From Rufibacter sp. XAAS-G3-1 (GTDB lineage Bacteria; Bacteroidota; Bacteroidia; Cytophagales; Hymenobacteraceae), in NCBI RefSeq assembly GCF_013623775.1, contig NZ_JABFAM010000021.1:17262-81261 (forward strand): DNA of 64,000 bases, written 5' to 3'. A model generated the notes under the pieces. It searched no databases, was not told where the DNA came from, and saw nothing but the letters and a program-made list of their open reading frames with translations. The translations under genes were made by a program, and so were the position numbers. Positions 19,101 to 27,512 of this stretch are shown piece after piece; the first letter of the stretch is position 1, and the number at the start of each line of letters is the position of its first letter.

Positions 19101-21415
19101 AAGCCATTTTTGAAAGCGGCAACCACTTGATGTGGTCTATCAACCGCCAATACCAGCTAACGTCCTTTAACCAGAACTTCTTCAATGAAATCCATTCCTG
19201 GACTGGGAACCTGCCAACCATCGGCATGAAATTAAGCCAAATGGTAGGCTCCTTTGTTTCCAGGGAAGATTTCACCTTGATAAAGGAAGCCTATGAATCT
19301 GCCTTCTTGGGCGAGGCCCAGCAGTTTGAGATTGAACTGCACCACCCCAATGGCACCAGTGCCTGGCGGGAGGTATTACTGAACCCAATTTACCTGGAAG
19401 ACGGCAGCTTTGAAGATGTTTCTGCCATTGCGCTGGATATCACCGAGAAAAAGATCTCACAGCTTTCTCTGGCCGTAAACGAAGAAAAATTCCGGCAGAT
19501 CTTTGAGTCTTTCCAGGATCTGTACTACAAAACCAACATGGAAGGCGACTTCCAGCTCATTAGCCCTTCTATACAGGAGGTGTTAGGGTATACGCCAGAT
19601 GACGTCATGGGCCAAAAGGCTAAAATGCTGTACGCCCGCCCAGAAGACCGCGAAGAATTGCTGCGGATGCTTTTTGCCCAGAAAAACGTCCGAAACTTTG
19701 AAACGGCTCTCCTTACCCGCCAAAACGAGGAAATAGAAGTGCTCATCAACTCCCGCCTCATCTTAGATGAGAACCAAGTGCCCGTGGCGATTGAAGGCGT
19801 CTGCCGAGACATCACCGAACTGAAAGACACCCAGCGGGAACTGATCAGGGCGAAGGAACTGGCCGAGAATTCCCTTCAGGTGAAAAACCAATTCCTGGCC
19901 AACATGAGCCATGAGCTGCGCACCCCTATGAACGGCATTATTGGCATGATTGACGTGCTGCACCATACCGCCGCCGATGCGGAGCAAATAGACTACATAG
20001 ACACGCTCCGTAAATCATCAGATGCCTTGCTGGACATCCTCAATGACATTCTTGACCTCTCCAAGATACAGGCGGGTAAACTGCAACTGAATCTGTCTGG
20101 CATTGATCTGCATTACTCGCTGGAGAAGATCCACTCCTTGTTCGCCAACCGGGCCGCGCAGAAAGACCTTACGTTTACGTATGCCATCTCAGAAGATACG
20201 CCGCAGTACATAGTCACAGATGAGACCCGTTTATTGCAGGTTCTGTCCAATCTTACCTCAAACGCCATCAAATTCACCAATGAAGGCACCGTGCGGGTAG
20301 AAGTAAGCCGCGTTGGCGGAGAGAAACAAGCGCACAGACTCATGTTCAGGATCAAAGACTCAGGAATAGGCATCTGTGAGGAAGATATCCAATTACTTTT
20401 CACCAATTTCACCCAGTTAGACAATTCTTCCTCTAAAACGTTTGGCGGTACCGGCTTGGGCTTAGCCATCTCAAAACAGCTAGCTGAGTTGCTGGGCGGC
20501 GAGATTGGCGTAGAATCTGAGCCAGGCAAGGGAAGTACTTTCTGGTTCACCATTCTCTGCCAGGAAGCGGAGAACGTACAACAGATTCATGACCAGCTTC
20601 AATTATCTAAGGAATTAGAGGAAATTGCCCTGTTTGACCCAGAGCCGATTCTGCTTCTGGTAGATGATAACCAGATCAACCAGAAAGTAGCCCTTAAACT
20701 ATTGGAGCGCATGGGTTGTTACGCAGATGTGGCTTCTAACGGGTATGAAGCCATAGAGAAAGCCACTCAAAAACGCTACGACCTCATTTTCATGGACATA
20801 CAGATGCCCGAGATGGACGGGGTGACCGCTACGCAAGAGCTCAAGAAGCTGCTGGGTTCTGGGTGCCCGCCCATCATAGCCATGACGGCCTACTCCATGA
20901 AAGATGATGCCGAAAAGTTCATCAATGAAGGACTGGACGACTATATCTCTAAACCGGTGAAGGCTTCTGACTTAAATGACCGTATTCTTAAATGGTATGG
21001 GCACGGCGTAACACCAGAAGCCACCGTCACGGAGAATCCTGCGGTGCCCGCCCAGCCGCAGACCAGTGGAGATCTGACCCTGAACATGGGCATTGTAGAC
21101 CAGCTGAAAAGTTTGGGGGGCGATGATTTTGCCTTGCAGTTATATGTTGAATTTGAGGAAGAAACCTCAGAATTGCTGGAAGAGGCCAAAAAAGAAGTGG
21201 TGGCACAACATTACAAAGAAATTTTGGGTACACTGCATCAAATCAAGGGCACTGCCTCTACGTTGGGCCTTGATGGAGTTTCTACGCTGGCAAAAGAAAT
21301 GGAACATGATATTATTAATGGTAAGTTGTCAAACATTAATAATACATTTTCTGATTTAGAATCAAGTTTTACTATTTTTAGAGATAATTACAGAAACAAA
21401 ATTTTATCAAACTAG
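16151..21415 (+). CDS. Giant multi-PAS/GAF hybrid histidine kinase with REC and Hpt domains
   Basis: From the ATG at 16151 (MTIRNTTVDTTAQ) the product is 1754 residues with no obvious membrane segment, so it is probably cytoplasmic. The sensory part has about seven PAS-like units (for example YRTIFEESNESLFILDKKG, YKTLFESSNDSIFLLNQ, FRQIFESFQDLYYKTNMEG) and two GAF-like units. It is followed by HisKA with the phospho-acceptor His1254 in NMSHELRTPMNG, then HATPase_c (NLTSNAIKFTN, DSGIGI, GGTGLGLAIS). Next come a receiver domain with Asp1549 (FMDIQMPEMDG) and a terminal Hpt domain with His1696 (HQIKGTA). The full His-Asp-His relay is therefore in one chain. A lone response regulator begins two bases later and is the likely final acceptor. 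The longer frame start at 15947 is rejected. Confidence 0.92.
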   Translation: MTIRNTTVDTTAQKAAAAHLIDFAEHVSGSRKYMFVCTPDGTLLCVNKQTRETFFKGNEIPEGMNIKALLDKKQCYEFDRNVRLLRKRKNISGFIQPKERILDTQLLYFKSSLVQQDGVELLYIAVRAASAEVMPAGDMFASESSYRTIFEESNESLFILDKKGMFIDINKETAAIIQVEKQELIGKSVFEAFNLNPSERIAFKKKILLACEGKTQRFDWWFESSDGTLFPLLLSFRCGKYFGQDVILGSAKPLEDSRDTTESGRQRQEQQEFMNKLLPLITNLKTAEDILSVVLSELISLPSICGGGVYIYQPTSRMVQLVSSKGDQSFLLKDKSVLALNPEFLAQLENKNKNRSLLSISRNFQHLFNKRELVAMPISTDKQYLATVILLVDDALHMTSTLTEFINHLGFEVSSYLSRFELRQELHYSEGKYKTLFESSNDSIFLLNQTQIVDCNFQATVLLDCDKQDIIGKRLADFSPPFQADNASSVEKSLQIIESTLQDGQPRSLEWRIEKSDGSILDGEIGLSAILLEGVSFVQCIVRDITSRKEAQALMRRQEVLRESMHQFRSFLSQVNLAYVSMDLDLRVVYVNDYFLQYTGYKREEVVGQNYYNLFVPENERTARVQEIKKALQNQSLRSYYEWDLITKSQSVKILRWNIMFEMDVEGKVIGITAVGKDMTDKRIAMEALKDNKIRLQDLFDNAHDLIQNISTDNKFIFVNRAWKEKLGYNDFDIENLTLNDIVHPYYKAKLIYQLRNLYKGDDVNKIETVFLTKSGKPIHLIGSINCSWQDGKPIATRAILHDITDRIKAERLQKVYYSIANLAISSKDLPSLYSAIHRELSKIIETHNFYIALFDEEKDLINFVYYVDQNSDTPAAPRPFSMGMTEYIIKTGKPLYASKADFMELVEDGKVEVNGVIPEVMLSSPLSIGERIIGVIAVRDYKNPEAYVQTDIEILHFISNQVALAIERKRNEEQINIQNARLKAIFESGNHLMWSINRQYQLTSFNQNFFNEIHSWTGNLPTIGMKLSQMVGSFVSREDFTLIKEAYESAFLGEAQQFEIELHHPNGTSAWREVLLNPIYLEDGSFEDVSAIALDITEKKISQLSLAVNEEKFRQIFESFQDLYYKTNMEGDFQLISPSIQEVLGYTPDDVMGQKAKMLYARPEDREELLRMLFAQKNVRNFETALLTRQNEEIEVLINSRLILDENQVPVAIEGVCRDITELKDTQRELIRAKELAENSLQVKNQFLANMSHELRTPMNGIIGMIDVLHHTAADAEQIDYIDTLRKSSDALLDILNDILDLSKIQAGKLQLNLSGIDLHYSLEKIHSLFANRAAQKDLTFTYAISEDTPQYIVTDETRLLQVLSNLTSNAIKFTNEGTVRVEVSRVGGEKQAHRLMFRIKDSGIGICEEDIQLLFTNFTQLDNSSSKTFGGTGLGLAISKQLAELLGGEIGVESEPGKGSTFWFTILCQEAENVQQIHDQLQLSKELEEIALFDPEPILLLVDDNQINQKVALKLLERMGCYADVASNGYEAIEKATQKRYDLIFMDIQMPEMDGVTATQELKKLLGSGCPPIIAMTAYSMKDDAEKFINEGLDDYISKPVKASDLNDRILKWYGHGVTPEATVTENPAVPAQPQTSGDLTLNMGIVDQLKSLGGDDFALQLYVEFEEETSELLEEAKKEVVAQHYKEILGTLHQIKGTASTLGLDGVSTLAKEMEHDIINGKLSNINNTFSDLESSFTIFRDNYRNKILSN

Positions 21416-21417
21416 CC

Positions 21418-21795
21418 ATGGCCGAGTCTAAAACCATTTTGATTGCAGAGGATAGCTCTGTTATTTTGAACCTTACCAAGAAAATCCTAGAACTGCAAAA
21501 CTACACAGTAGTGTCTGCTAAAAACGGCGGAGAAGTTCTGAAGAAAGTTCAAGACCAGAAAATAGACGCTATTCTTATGGATTTGAACATTCCTGTGAAA
21601 AACGGTATGGAATGCACGAAAGAGATTCGGGCCAACCAAGATCCACAGATTTCGCAAATTCCTATTATTGCCGTTACCGGTAACGCGAACAACTACACAT
21701 TAGAACAATTCAAAGAAGCAGGTATCAACGCGTACTTACCTAAGCCGCTTGACTTTGACATGCTGGTGCAAACCGTGAAAGAATACGTGCAGTAG
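21418..21795 (+). CDS. Single-domain response regulator
   Basis: A 125-residue receiver domain without an output domain. The acidic pair is at IAEDSS (E11/D12), the phospho-acceptor is Asp55 in ILMDLNIPVKNG, the switch threonine is in AVTGNA, and the conserved lysine is in YLPKPLD. It begins two bases after the hybrid kinase stop, so it most likely takes phosphate from that kinase's Hpt domain, like a CheY- or DivK-type shuttle. The downstream effector is not in the window. Confidence 0.93.
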   Translation: MAESKTILIAEDSSVILNLTKKILELQNYTVVSAKNGGEVLKKVQDQKIDAILMDLNIPVKNGMECTKEIRANQDPQISQIPIIAVTGNANNYTLEQFKEAGINAYLPKPLDFDMLVQTVKEYVQ

Positions 21796-21815
21796 ACTCC
21801 TACTTTTACCTACCT

Positions 21816-22094
21816 ATGCAGCTAAAGTATACCCGGCCCTTTCTAAACCGGTTAGAAGATATCTTTGCAGAGTCTGAGTACATGCTGCGTTATGAGAAAG
21901 GGACTTTCAAATCTGGTTTCTGCCTTCTGAAAGACACCAAAGTAGCGGTAGTAAACAAGTATTTCCCCCTAGAGGGGAAAATCAATTGCCTTGTAGAGAT
22001 CCTTCGGGCGGTAGACCTAAACCCGGAGCATCTGCGGCCCGAAAGCCAGGAGTTGTACCTGGCCATTAAGCACAAAACCATTACCACTACGTGA
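21816..22094 (+). CDS. Small conserved-looking protein of unknown function
   Basis: A 92-residue soluble protein (MQLKYTRPFLNRLEDIFAESEYMLRYEKGTF...). It has a mixed alpha/beta pattern: SGFCLLKDTKVAVVNKYFPLEGKINCLVEILRAV looks like a beta-hairpin then helix. I do not recognise a named family. It lies 20 bases after the response regulator and overlaps the MBL-fold gene by four bases (GTGA), so it is almost certainly translated as part of this operon. Confidence 0.7.
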   Translation: MQLKYTRPFLNRLEDIFAESEYMLRYEKGTFKSGFCLLKDTKVAVVNKYFPLEGKINCLVEILRAVDLNPEHLRPESQELYLAIKHKTITTT

Positions 22095-22852
22095 AAATAA
22101 CGTTCTTAGGATCTGGCACCTCGCAGGGCGTACCCGTTATTGGGTGCGAATGCGAGGTTTGCCGCTCCTTAGATTACAGGGACAAACGGCTACGGGTTTC
22201 TATTCTGGTGGAGGTGGAGGGGAAATCCCTCATTGTTGACGCAGGCCCAGATTTTAGGCAGCAGATGCTGCGCGAACGGGTGAAACGGGTAGATGCCGTC
22301 CTCTTCACGCATGAACACAAAGACCATACCGCCGGTTTAGATGACATTAGGGCGTACAACTTCATGCAGCACCTAGACATGCCGCTGTACGCCGACCAAC
22401 GGGTGCTGCACCAGCTACAGCAGGAATTCAGCTACATCTTCACCAACCACACCTATCCGGGCGTGCCTCGGGTGGAGTTGAACCCCATTCAGAACGAACC
22501 CTTTGAGGTACAGGGCATCCCCATTACCCCTATCCATGTGCTGCACCACCGTTTGCCGGTATTCGGGTTTAGGATAGGGGATTTCACGTACATCACAGAT
22601 GCCAATTTCATCTCTGATGCGGAGAAAGAAAAAATAAAGGGGTCTAAGATTGTGGTGTTGAATGCCCTGCGCAAAGAGCCGCATATTTCGCACTTCTCCC
22701 TCTCAGAGGCCCTGGCGGTTTTAAAGGAAGTAGCCCCAGAGCAAGCCTACCTCACCCACATCAGTCATTTGCTGGGTTTGCACAGAGTGGTGGAAAAAGA
22801 ACTGCCTTCCCACGTAAAACTGGCGTATGACGGACTTGTCCTTACCTTATAA
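22091..22852 (+). CDS. MBL-fold metallohydrolase, PhnP-like
   Basis: A 253-residue metallo-beta-lactamase-fold enzyme. It opens with ITFLGSGTSQGVPVIGCECEVC, which holds a CxCxxC-type zinc site as in PhnP. The metal motif THEHKDHTAGLDDIRAYN and a later HVLHHRLPVFGFRIGDFTYITDANFIS bring the remaining ligands. PhnP hydrolyses cyclic phosphodiesters, but without phn neighbours the substrate here is open. The start is GTG at 22091, overlapping the previous stop, and it is chosen because the LGSGTS motif must be near the N-terminus. Confidence 0.87.
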   Translation: MKITFLGSGTSQGVPVIGCECEVCRSLDYRDKRLRVSILVEVEGKSLIVDAGPDFRQQMLRERVKRVDAVLFTHEHKDHTAGLDDIRAYNFMQHLDMPLYADQRVLHQLQQEFSYIFTNHTYPGVPRVELNPIQNEPFEVQGIPITPIHVLHHRLPVFGFRIGDFTYITDANFISDAEKEKIKGSKIVVLNALRKEPHISHFSLSEALAVLKEVAPEQAYLTHISHLLGLHRVVEKELPSHVKLAYDGLVLTL

Positions 22853-22854
22853 CC

Positions 22855-24414
22855 GTGCATCAGAATTACTTCTTTTTACGAAAACTAGCCCAGAAACTAA
22901 ATGCAGACCTGCGCGGCTTCACCTTACAAGCCGCCTTCAGCCAGGAGAAAGACGAGCTGATGCTGGCTTTTTTCAAGGGCGAGCAGGAGTTCTACCTCAA
23001 GGCCATTCAGACGTCTACCTTTTCCAGCCTTCAGTTTCCAGCCTCGTTTAACCGGGCACGGCAAAACTCAGTAGATCTTTTTCCGGCCCTACTGGGCGAA
23101 GAGGTTGTAGAGGTGCGGGTACACCGGCAGGAACGGAGCTTTTACCTCAGGTTCACGAACGAACGCGTGTTGCTGTTCAAACTGTTCGGGAACCGGTCTA
23201 ATGTGGTGCTGTTTGTAGAAGACAGAGCCGTGGAGTTGTTTCATAAGAAACTCGCCAAAGACCTGGAGCTGGATTACCGGCAGATGAACCAGAACTGGCA
23301 ACTGGAGAAGAAAACCTTTCTGGCAACGCCGCAGGATCTCAGGAAGATGCTGCCTACCCTGGGCGATGTTCCCTGGCTTTACCTTCAGGAAAAAGGCTAC
23401 CCTGCCTTAGCCCCGGCCAAACAATGGGATTTGGTGCAGGAGATGCTGCAAATCTTGGAGAACCCCTCCCCCTATTACCTCACCACCCTGCACAAGCTGC
23501 TCCGCCTCTCCCTGCTGCCCATCGGCGGCATTCAGGAGACCTTCTCTGACCCTATTTCGGCGCTGAATGCCTTTGTGCCCCAGTACCGGTCTCAGGAGTA
23601 CTTCCAGAAGAACTATGCCGCCACGCACAAGAGATTCAGCAGGCAATTAGACGGCGCGCAGAAAATATGGTGGCAGATACAGGAGCAGTTGGAACAATGG
23701 CACCACGGCACTCCCTATGCCCAAACCGCCGATGTGATCATGGCCAACCTCACCAACATTCCGGCCGGGAGCAAAGAAATAGAGCTGTACGATTTCTATT
23801 CAGACACTACCCGCCTGGTGAAACTGCACGCCACCGAAACGCCCCAGAAAACCGCCGAGCGCCTCTACCGGAAAGCCAAAAACCAAAAGATTGAACTTCG
23901 GCTGTTAGAAGAGCGGGCCACCCGCAAGGAGGAGGAAGTTGAGCGCCTCACGCGGCTTCTGCAGGAGTTAGAAAGTATAGAAACGGCCCAGCAGTTACGG
24001 CTATTCCTGAAACAGCACGCCCCTACCCAAACAACGGTGCCGGTTGATCTGCCTTACCATACCTTTGAGACCATGGGCTTCAAGATTCTGGTGGGCAAAA
24101 ACGCGAAGTCTAATGACAAACTCACCCTGAAACACACCCACAAAGATGATCTCTGGCTGCATGCCAAAGACGTACCCGGCTCTCATGTGGTCATCAAATA
24201 CCAATCTGGAAAGACGTTTCCGATGCCCGTGTTGGAAGCCGCCGCCCAACTGGCAGGCTTCTACTCCAAACGCAAGAACGATAGCCTCTGCCCTGTTCTG
24301 TACACGCCCAAAAAGTACGTCAGAAAACCGAAAGGAGCCACCCCGGGATCAGTCATAGTGGAGCGGGAAAAAGTACTGCTGGTGAAACCCGGGAACCCTT
24401 TCAAGCAACATTAG
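22855..24414 (+). CDS. NFACT-family protein (RqcH/FbpA-like)
   Basis: A 519-residue protein of the NFACT (Rqc2/RqcH/FbpA) family. The N-terminal domain (FFLRKLAQKLNADLRG...FTLQAAFSQEKDELMLAF...YLKAI) is followed by a long helical coiled-coil middle (about residues 260-390, KAERLYRKAKNQKIELRLLEERATRKEEEVERLTRLLQ) and the C-terminal NFACT-R/DUF814 domain with LKHTHKDDLWLHAKDVPGSHVVIK. Family members recruit alanyl-tRNA to stalled 50S subunits for C-terminal tailing. It starts with GTG two bases after the MBL-fold stop, so it is in the same operon. Confidence 0.86.
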   Translation: MHQNYFFLRKLAQKLNADLRGFTLQAAFSQEKDELMLAFFKGEQEFYLKAIQTSTFSSLQFPASFNRARQNSVDLFPALLGEEVVEVRVHRQERSFYLRFTNERVLLFKLFGNRSNVVLFVEDRAVELFHKKLAKDLELDYRQMNQNWQLEKKTFLATPQDLRKMLPTLGDVPWLYLQEKGYPALAPAKQWDLVQEMLQILENPSPYYLTTLHKLLRLSLLPIGGIQETFSDPISALNAFVPQYRSQEYFQKNYAATHKRFSRQLDGAQKIWWQIQEQLEQWHHGTPYAQTADVIMANLTNIPAGSKEIELYDFYSDTTRLVKLHATETPQKTAERLYRKAKNQKIELRLLEERATRKEEEVERLTRLLQELESIETAQQLRLFLKQHAPTQTTVPVDLPYHTFETMGFKILVGKNAKSNDKLTLKHTHKDDLWLHAKDVPGSHVVIKYQSGKTFPMPVLEAAAQLAGFYSKRKNDSLCPVLYTPKKYVRKPKGATPGSVIVEREKVLLVKPGNPFKQH

Positions 24415-24437
24415 GCGCTGCCTTAGCCTGAACGGGA

Positions 24438-24477
24438 CTGTTTTCGGCTTATTTTCAGTAAAACAGCCTAAAAACAG
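24438..24477. repeat. Intergenic palindrome family 5, after the NFACT gene
   Basis: CTGTTTTCGGCTT / AACAGCCTAAAAACAG around a TTTTCAGTAAAA centre, 23 bases beyond the stop. It may terminate the operon and separates it from the convergent tRNA-Leu. A second short hairpin (AGCCTATTGG / CCAATAGGCT, 24481-24504) follows. Confidence 0.65.
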
Positions 24478-24516
24478 AAGAGCCTATTGGTAAACCAATA
24501 GGCTCTTCTGTTCATG

Positions 24517-24599
24517 TGCGCGCGGGGAGATTCGAACTCCCACACCCGTAGGGCACCACCCCCTCAAGATGGCGTGTCTACCAATTTCACCACGTGCGC
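24517..24599 (-). tRNA. tRNA-Leu (anticodon GAG)
   Basis: A class II tRNA of 83 nt on the minus strand. The anticodon loop TTGAGGG is held by stem CCATC/GGTGG, giving anticodon GAG. The D-arm GGTGAAATTGGTAGACAC, an extended variable arm, and T-loop TTCGAAT with stem GGGAG/CTCCC are all present. The acceptor GCGCACG/CGCGCGC has one A-C mismatch at the fifth pair. The 3' CCA is not encoded. The minus-strand hairpin at 24481-24504 can serve as its terminator. Confidence 0.92.
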
Positions 24600-24775
24600 A
24601 AAGTACAAACAGGGCTATTCCCTATTTGGTGGTACAAATGTATTGTATCCTTTTTTTTCCTGCAAGCCCTTTGCAAAATCTTTTGAACTCCATCGCAAGT
24701 AGCTTATCCACCTGAAACCTACCCAAAGCAGTTGAAGACGGAAACTCCTGTCTGACGTTCCGCCCTCTAGCCGAT

Positions 24776-24970
24776 GGTTCCGGCAATTCTGGAGACTCGC
24801 TTCATCCCTAGGCACAAGACCGTAGTCACGCGCCAGTACTTTCTAACAGCCTGCTTCTACGATGTCGCCTGCTCACAAGACCCCATAGTGTCTTTAAACC
24901 TGCGAGCGTCTACGCCAATGCCCGTTTCGGAACCATTTTCCGTAAAACAGCCCCAAAACGCGTCAGCGGG
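24776..24970 (+). repeat. Dispersed repeat family 2, copy C (degenerate)
   Basis: GGTTCCGGCAATTCTGGAGA and a GCGCCAGT block match the other copies, but the CCTGTGAGGT hairpin has decayed. The downstream GATGTCGCCTGCTC...AAGACC and TAGTGTCTTTAAACC blocks match those following copy D (32568 onward), and a family 5 palindrome closes it. Confidence 0.6.
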
Positions 24971-25526
24971 GTTCCCCTCTCTACCAATCTCCTGCGGGAG
25001 GTCAGTCATGTTTAATTCCATAACATACTTTGCCCATAAGACCGCCACTTGCCTACAGTTCATATTCTGGTATTAGCTTAAAAACAATTTCGTTTATAGA
25101 TCTTTCCTAATGGCATTATAGCACTAATTTATCAGCACATTAAATCAGTAACTTCTTTTTTATTCCGTCAAAATATGGACAACACATCAAAGAACACTTT
25201 CGCGTATATAATACAATATCTTTTAATGATTTACATCTACATATATATCATTCATTATACAATACTGATATTGCATTAATTCCATTTTAAGAATTAAACT
25301 TACTTATAACATATAACAATCAAGCAGTTTAGCTAACAAAACAAACATTTATAATTAAAAATATGATCCATTCTAATCAGTTGTATATTAAACTTTATAT
25401 TTATTTAAGTAGGCTTCTATTTATAAAAACCATACCTATCAATAATAAATAATTACAGCAACACTAATACAGTAAATTCAACCTAAGTAACTAAACATAA
25501 ATAACTATATATTAATTCTAATCATC

Positions 25527-25607
25527 CTCCTGAAAAGATCTCAGCAACAAACAACAATTTCGTTTATTGACAGGTTTTCCAATTCGCTCACAAGATCTTT
25601 TCAGGAG
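25527..25607. repeat. Perfect 15-bp inverted repeat in the AT-rich region
   Basis: CTCCTGAAAAGATCT at 25527-25541 and AGATCTTTTCAGGAG at 25593-25607 are exact complements separated by 51 bases. The spacing suits the ends of a very small element or a protein-binding pair better than a tight terminator. Confidence 0.75.
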
Positions 25608-26538
25608 AAAAAAACAGATAGCTTAATTTATCCTGATACTTATCTACACTAATATCATATATACCTTTTAATAATAAGCATAAATAAAATAGCTACATAC
25701 TTTTATAACTTTTCCAAACTAAAATTTTAGCCAGAATCAACCATTCAATAGTTTTACACACGTAGCTTTAATACGTTTATTTTAAAATTATTAAACATCA
25801 TCCACAAAGAAAATTCATCTATTTACCTGAATTCAAATTAATACAGAGTAAGCACAAGTTACTCATTGAAACGACGACGGAGACATATCTACCCACTAGT
25901 GCTATAACAGCTCTTATGACATCTAAACTTATTATCTTGATTTTATTTCAATGTCTTCAATCAACACACGCCTCCATCAACTCTAAGTAATCAACTCATA
26001 TTTACAACGAATACAGCTTTACAACATCTACTATTGCTTCTCGTATAGATTTTACAACTGGGTGCTGTTTACTTCTTTTACCTCTCAAACCCTTGGCACT
26101 TAGTTGTACAAACCTGCCAGCTGATTGAACTTAGTGCTTACCTATGGCTAATTCTCAGACGAACTAATTTATATTAAAGCTATTACTATGTTAACGCATT
26201 ATAACCAACTACTGACCAATAATTTATTAGCCATAATTCAACATAATAGTTTAATTCTGTTTTCTTTCCACAACATAGACTTATTAAACACTCCCAAGGG
26301 AGTCTTCCTTGAATCCAAAGCATTTGCTAATATTTTTATCAATTAGATATAAAAGCAATTCACTCTTAACTAATTATTTTTAAATTAGAAGCTTATTACA
26401 GAATCAAGCCCTGTTATAATTAATTAAATCAATTATAAGCAGTAAATATTATACTAAGTTAATGCACATGTACATAAGCATTAATAACAATCATACCAGA
26501 TTAACAAACAGGTTATAAACTCAGCAACAGTACTCATA

Positions 26539-27339
26539 ATGGATAGACAAAGAAAGCATTGGATTGAAACGTTTGCGAAAGCAGGCTACGTGGCAAAAGG
26601 ATTGGTCTACATCTTAGTAGGAGGTTTAACGGCCATGGCAGCTTTGGGAATGGGCGGCAAAAAAGCTTCCAACTCAGATGCTTTTTACCAGGTAAGAGAC
26701 TATCCTGGGGGAGGGTTGCTGTTAGGAATATTAGCTGTTGGTTTAGTTGGCTACTGCGTATGGAGAATGACACAGGCTTTCTATGACACAGAACACAAAG
26801 GCTCTAAAGCGAAAGGAATAGTCAAAAGAATTTCCTATGCTTTCATTGGACTATTGTATGGCTCTTTAGCTTTCCTCGCTTTTAGGATATTATCCGGTAA
26901 CGGAAATAATGCAGGTGGGGGCACAAAAGAAAAAGACTTGGTTATTGGCTTGCTAGACAAGCCTTTTGGGAAATACCTAGCCATCGTTATTGGATTGATT
27001 ACCATCGGCAACGGATTATATCAATTGTACAAAGGCGTAACAGGTTCCTTTATGAAAGAGGTAAGAGGCTTACCAAGAAATCAATATAACTTCTTGAAAA
27101 AAGCAGGGCAAGCCGGTTATTCCGCCCGGGGGATTGTCTTTAGTATTATTGGCTTCTTGTTTGTAAGAGCGGCTTGGTTGCAACAACCAGAAAAAGCCGG
27201 TGGCACGGTAAGCGCTTTCTCGTTTCTGCAAAATTCACCCTCCGGCAATTTGCTGTTAGCGGTGGTTGCCATTGGTTTAATTGGCTACGGAATTTTCATG
27301 TTTGTACAGGCCAAATACAGCGACATTTCCATAGATTAA
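26539..27339 (+). CDS. DUF1206-type integral membrane protein
   Basis: A 266-residue membrane protein with about six hydrophobic segments in three repeated two-helix units. Each begins with a similar KAGY-A-KG-VY pattern (FAKAGYVAKGLVYILVGG; VKRISYAFIGLLYGSLA; LKKAGQAGYSARGIVFSIIG). This threefold internal repeat is the hallmark of DUF1206. The function is unknown. It follows the long AT-rich non-coding region, so its upstream control region may be unusually large. Confidence 0.8.
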   Translation: MDRQRKHWIETFAKAGYVAKGLVYILVGGLTAMAALGMGGKKASNSDAFYQVRDYPGGGLLLGILAVGLVGYCVWRMTQAFYDTEHKGSKAKGIVKRISYAFIGLLYGSLAFLAFRILSGNGNNAGGGTKEKDLVIGLLDKPFGKYLAIVIGLITIGNGLYQLYKGVTGSFMKEVRGLPRNQYNFLKKAGQAGYSARGIVFSIIGFLFVRAAWLQQPEKAGGTVSAFSFLQNSPSGNLLLAVVAIGLIGYGIFMFVQAKYSDISID

Positions 27340-27512
27340 CGGAGCAGAGAAAGAGCAGAAAAAGAGCCGCTGTTTTCTGCCTCCCAAAAGGGAAAGAAAG
27401 CAGCGGCTCTGTTTTAAGTCTAATTTCAGAAAAAGACAATCAAAACGTCTGCCCCTCTCTTCCTGGGGTCACGTGAGTATTTCTTCTGCCAGATACTTGC
27501 TAACTTCCGGCC

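Larger units (their letters stand above)
24600..26538. other. 1.9-kb gene-free region, extremely AT-rich from about 25080
   Basis: The first 480 bases contain a decayed family 2 repeat and a family 5 palindrome. From about 25080 to 26530 the base composition drops sharply to mostly A and T, with stop codons in every frame and no plausible gene. It contains a 15-bp perfect inverted repeat (25527-25541 and 25593-25607) and a 13-bp direct repeat CAATTTCGTTTAT at 25085 and 25555. Confidence 0.75.
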
